A stretch of DNA of 64,000 nucleotides. Source: Dolomedes plantarius (lineage: Eukaryota > Arthropoda > Arachnida > Araneae > Dolomedidae). The stretch covers positions 214,688,224 through 214,752,223 of the forward strand of contig OU015495.1 in assembly GCA_907164885.2 (NCBI GenBank), given 5' to 3'. Position numbers and translations under genes: made by a program. Under the pieces are notes generated by a model. The model was not told the DNA's origin. It saw only the letters and a program-made list of their open reading frames with translations, and searched no databases. Positions 61,297 through 64,000 of this stretch are shown piece by piece. Position 1 is the stretch's first letter, and the number at the start of each line of letters is the position of its first letter.

Positions 61297-62967
61297 CAGG
61301 GTGATTTAAAATGAATAGAGCGATTACAAACGGCTATAACTATTTAATCGAAAAGAATTTATCGATAAGAATTACACAGAATGTAAAAGGAAGTCCAAAC
61401 TTTAGTTTACATACTTTATAAATGTTCTATGCCACTCCCCTTGGTCACACGGACAACATCTAAACGGTAGTCCATTTCACGCCATAATACATTCTGAAGA
61501 ATTTGGGGAGTCACCGACGCAAGCGCATTAGAAATGCGCATTTTGAGTTTTGGAATTGTTTTCGGCAAAGGAAGTACATACATAAAGGTCTTTCACATAG
61601 AAAGAAATCGCAGGGTGTCAAGTCCGGAGATCTAGGTGGCCAAGAGCAGAACACATCTCCAGTTCGACCGAGCCAACGCTTTGGAAAGAAAGTCGCTTTG
61701 GTTTAAAAATGTGCAAAACTCCATACCCCAATTTGGGGGTGCTCCATCTTGCTGAAAGATGTTGTTCAGCATTGCTTCACCTTTTTGCCAAAAGATGGCA
61801 GCACATGTAAAATTGTTTTGTTTGTTTGTTTAAAAATTATACTTATTATTTTTTAGAATTAATAGCTTAAAGATTAATATTTAAATTGGTAAATTACTTT
61901 CTAGATTTTTAAGAATTTTTGTAATAATTTGTTTATACATTTTTAACCTTTAAAAAACTAATAGAACTTTTATTATTTATTCTCATCATTGTAAAAAAAG
62001 AGCTATGCATGCTGGGTAATTTTAAATGCGGTTTGATTTTTAGTTGTTCTATACTGGAATTTTCTCTTAAAAAACGCAGTTGCTATTTATTCTATGTTAT
62101 CTATTCATTCATTTTTTGAGAAATTCCAAATATTTATTTAAAAATCGGAACATCAACGTTAACTGCTAAAATCGCATTATTGCATTATATTCTAAAACGT
62201 ATTTATAGCAAATGGATTTCCTAATATTCAACCACACCATTTTTGGTAAGTAAATTCTGCTTATTATAGAAAAATAAATTCCCATGGCATCGCAGTTATA
62301 TTATTATAAATTTCATTAACAAAATAAATCTGTTTTAACTAATAGAAAAGTTTTGTGTATTGTTCTTTTTTCTATTCTTTATGTCAGTTATCTATTTTTC
62401 TCTATTCTTAAATATTGTTCTTTTTATCTTATTGTTCTCTATTAAATATTCTTAATGATCGTACAGATGTAATCCGTGAAGTATCTAGCTGTGGCATATG
62501 GATTACATCTTTCAGCAAGATGGAACAACCCCACATTGAGGTATGGAGGTTCGCACATTTTTAAACCAACATCTTTCCAAAGCGTGGGCTCGGTCGACCT
62601 GGAGATGTGTTCTGCTCTTGGCCACCCAGATCTCCGGACTTGACACCCTGCGATTTCTTTCTATGTGAAAGACCTTTGTGTATGTGCTTCCTTTGCAGAA
62701 AACAATTCCAGAACTCAAAATGCGCATTTCTAATGCGCTTGCGTCGGTGACTCCACATATTCTTCAGAATGTATTATGGCGTGAAATGGACTACTGCTTA
62801 GATGTTTTCCTTGTGACCAAGGGGAGTCGCATAGAACATTTATAAATTATGTAAACTAAATTTTGAACTTCCTTTTACATTCTGTGTCATTCTTATCGAT
62901 AAATTCTTTTCGATTAAATAGTTATAGCCGTTTGTTGTAATCGCTCTATTCATTTTGAATCACCCTG
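61297..62967. mobile_element. Palindromic mariner-family element, second example
   Basis: The ends CAGGGTGATTTAAAATGAAT and the inverse, ending CACCCTG, are flanked by TA (61295-61296 and 62968-62969). Arms 61297-61770 and 62493-62967 are inverted copies of one transposase 3' half. Both start at the codons for IFQQDG, the second catalytic aspartate. They run through FLNQ and SPDLTPCDFFL-like sequence (frames broken) to the C-terminus. The 720-bp centre is AT-rich and unrelated. It encodes no complete protein. Motifs fit mariner/Tc relatives with the PDLTPCDFFLWGY signature. Confidence 0.85.
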
Positions 62968-62969
62968 TA

Positions 62970-63255
62970 TTTATAGACGTCTACAATTATTTTTCAAATG
63001 TAAATTAAGGCAGTACATTTGCTGACATTACAGATCTTCAATCCAAAAATTAAGCCATAGGATATTTTCCTCAATATTTTTCTAATCGCACGTTAATAAA
63101 AAGCTAATTTTTTTTTTATTATATTTGACTTTTTTATTTGTATAATGTATTTGCATTCTGCCTTTGTGTATTAAACTATGGGATATTTACCTCAATATTT
63201 TTCTAATCACATGTTAACAGAGGTTAATTTTGGAATCCTACTTTCTGCATTGACC
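62970..63255. other. Unassigned spacer
   Basis: Contains a weak local duplication of GGGATATTTACCTCAATATTTTTC-like sequence at about 63060 and 63180. Nothing else. Confidence 0.5.
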
Positions 63256-63842
63256 AGCTTTGTAATCGAACTCTACAGCCCGTAATTTCCGGACAGACAT
63301 CCGTTATTCGATCATATTTTCAGACTGATATCCACTTTAACTTCAATGATCCACTCTAACAAACCTCGCATTTCCTCACACCTGATAAAAATCGGACGAG
63401 GGAATCGGGTGGGTTGGTTGATTGGTTGTGAGATCTACGATACTTTTTTTTTTACTATACTTAGACCGGGATCTACTGCTTAAAGCTGATTCCAAACGGT
63501 TGCAAAAATCCACGCCAATAGTGTCCACTCAAACACAGAGACTCTGTGTTCGAGCTTTGTAATCGAACTCTACAGCCCGTAATTTCCGGACAGACATCCG
63601 TTATTCGATCATATTTTCAGACTGATATCCACTTTAACTTCAATGATCCACTCTAACAAACCTCGCATTTCCTCACACCTGATAAAAATCGGACGAGGGA
63701 ATCGGGTGGGTTGGTTGATTGGTTGTGAGATCTACGATACTTTTTTTTTACTATACTTAGACCGGGATCTACTGCTTAAAGCTGATTCCAAACGGTTGCA
63801 AAAATCCACGCCAATAGTGTCCACTCAAACACAGAGACTCTG
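63256..63842. repeat. Near-identical tandem duplication, 297-bp period
   Basis: Copy 1 (63256-63552) and copy 2 (63553-63842) both begin AGCTTTGTAATCGAACTC. By eye they differ mainly by one base in a T run. Each contains the left part of a family B SINE. Copy 1 stops at AGACTCTG inside the SINE, copy 2 continues to the true SINE end. The duplication is therefore younger than the SINE insertion, or is an assembly artefact. Confidence 0.9.
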
Positions 63843-63886
63843 GTACCGAAATACTGAGCCCTAGCCATTAAACCAGCGCCCTGCGA
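63703..63886 (-). mobile_element. SINE family B with 8-bp TSD
   Basis: GAGGGAAT flanks both ends (63695-63702 and 63887-63894). Minus-strand head TTTAATGGCTAGGGC and body matching 12954 and 52388, with a tail of CCAA-type repeats (GGTTGGTTGATTGG on plus). A truncated duplicate of the same insertion lies at about 63406-63552. Confidence 0.85.
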
Positions 63887-64000
63887 GAGGGAATGATACT
63901 CATTCTAACTCATCTTTTTTTTTCAATTTGGTTGCGCCCTTAATAACTACGTACATTAAATCACACATTGTCAGATTATTTTTCCTCCAAATTTAACGTA

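Overview
This is eukaryotic, AT-rich, intron-and-intergenic-type DNA from an arthropod, most likely a spider or another chelicerate. That assignment is an inference. It rests on two Tc1-like transposase families that I recall as abundant in orb-weaver genomes (a Tcb1-like and a Tcb2-like type), on tRNA-derived SINEs, and on long TA microsatellites. There are no operons and no Shine-Dalgarno signals. I recognise no complete host protein-coding gene and no functional tRNA or rRNA. The only open frame I accept as an intact CDS is a transposase at 32295-33314.

Layout. 1-3.3 kb is unassigned AT-rich DNA. 3.33-8.32 kb is a 5-kb element with matching ends (CCCAAGTAACAC inward on both sides) and dense subterminal arrays of a GTTGGCCCAAC palindrome. 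I cannot place it in a known superfamily. 8.3-12.9 kb is mostly unassigned, with Helitron-like and SINE remnants and a TTAA-flanked element. At 12.95-13.50 kb a SINE with 13-bp target-site duplications (TSDs) contains a hAT-like MITE. At 15.12-17.0 kb there is a three-level nest: a hAT-type element contains a TA microsatellite, the microsatellite contains a Tigger/pogo-like MITE, and that MITE contains a solo LTR. At 19.8-21.7 kb a hAT element sits in a SINE and carries a palindromic mariner. 22 kb holds a second Tigger/pogo-like family. 22.8-32 kb is mostly unassigned DNA with one hAT MITE, one SINE and one fold-back. 32.06-33.47 kb is a Tc1 element with an intact transposase. 33.84-34.46 kb is an array of fold-back MITEs.

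37.3-39.9 kb holds AT hairpins, a full SINE, a dispersed repeat and a Helitron-like terminus. 40.5-44.84 kb is one TA microsatellite split by four transposons (hAT MITE, two dead Tc1 elements, Tigger MITE), with a SINE inside one of them. 45.36-46.77 kb is a second, broken copy of the Tc1 at 32 kb. 47-50 kb has a hAT MITE with a perfect 8-bp TSD, a SINE, and a 1.57-kb fold-back whose loop holds the 3' end of a LINE. 53.09-60.69 kb is a hAT-type element with a perfect CTTTAAAG TSD. It is interrupted by a Helitron-like element that itself contains inverted arms and about twelve 155-bp repeats in two opposed arrays. 61.30-62.97 kb is a second palindromic mariner-family element. 63.26-63.89 kb is a near-identical 297-bp tandem duplication that includes part of a SINE.

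The window therefore reads as a transposon graveyard with a few recent arrivals. Most annotations are supported by paired ends and target-site duplications read directly from the sequence. Superfamily names are inferences from terminal motifs and, where present, transposase motifs.
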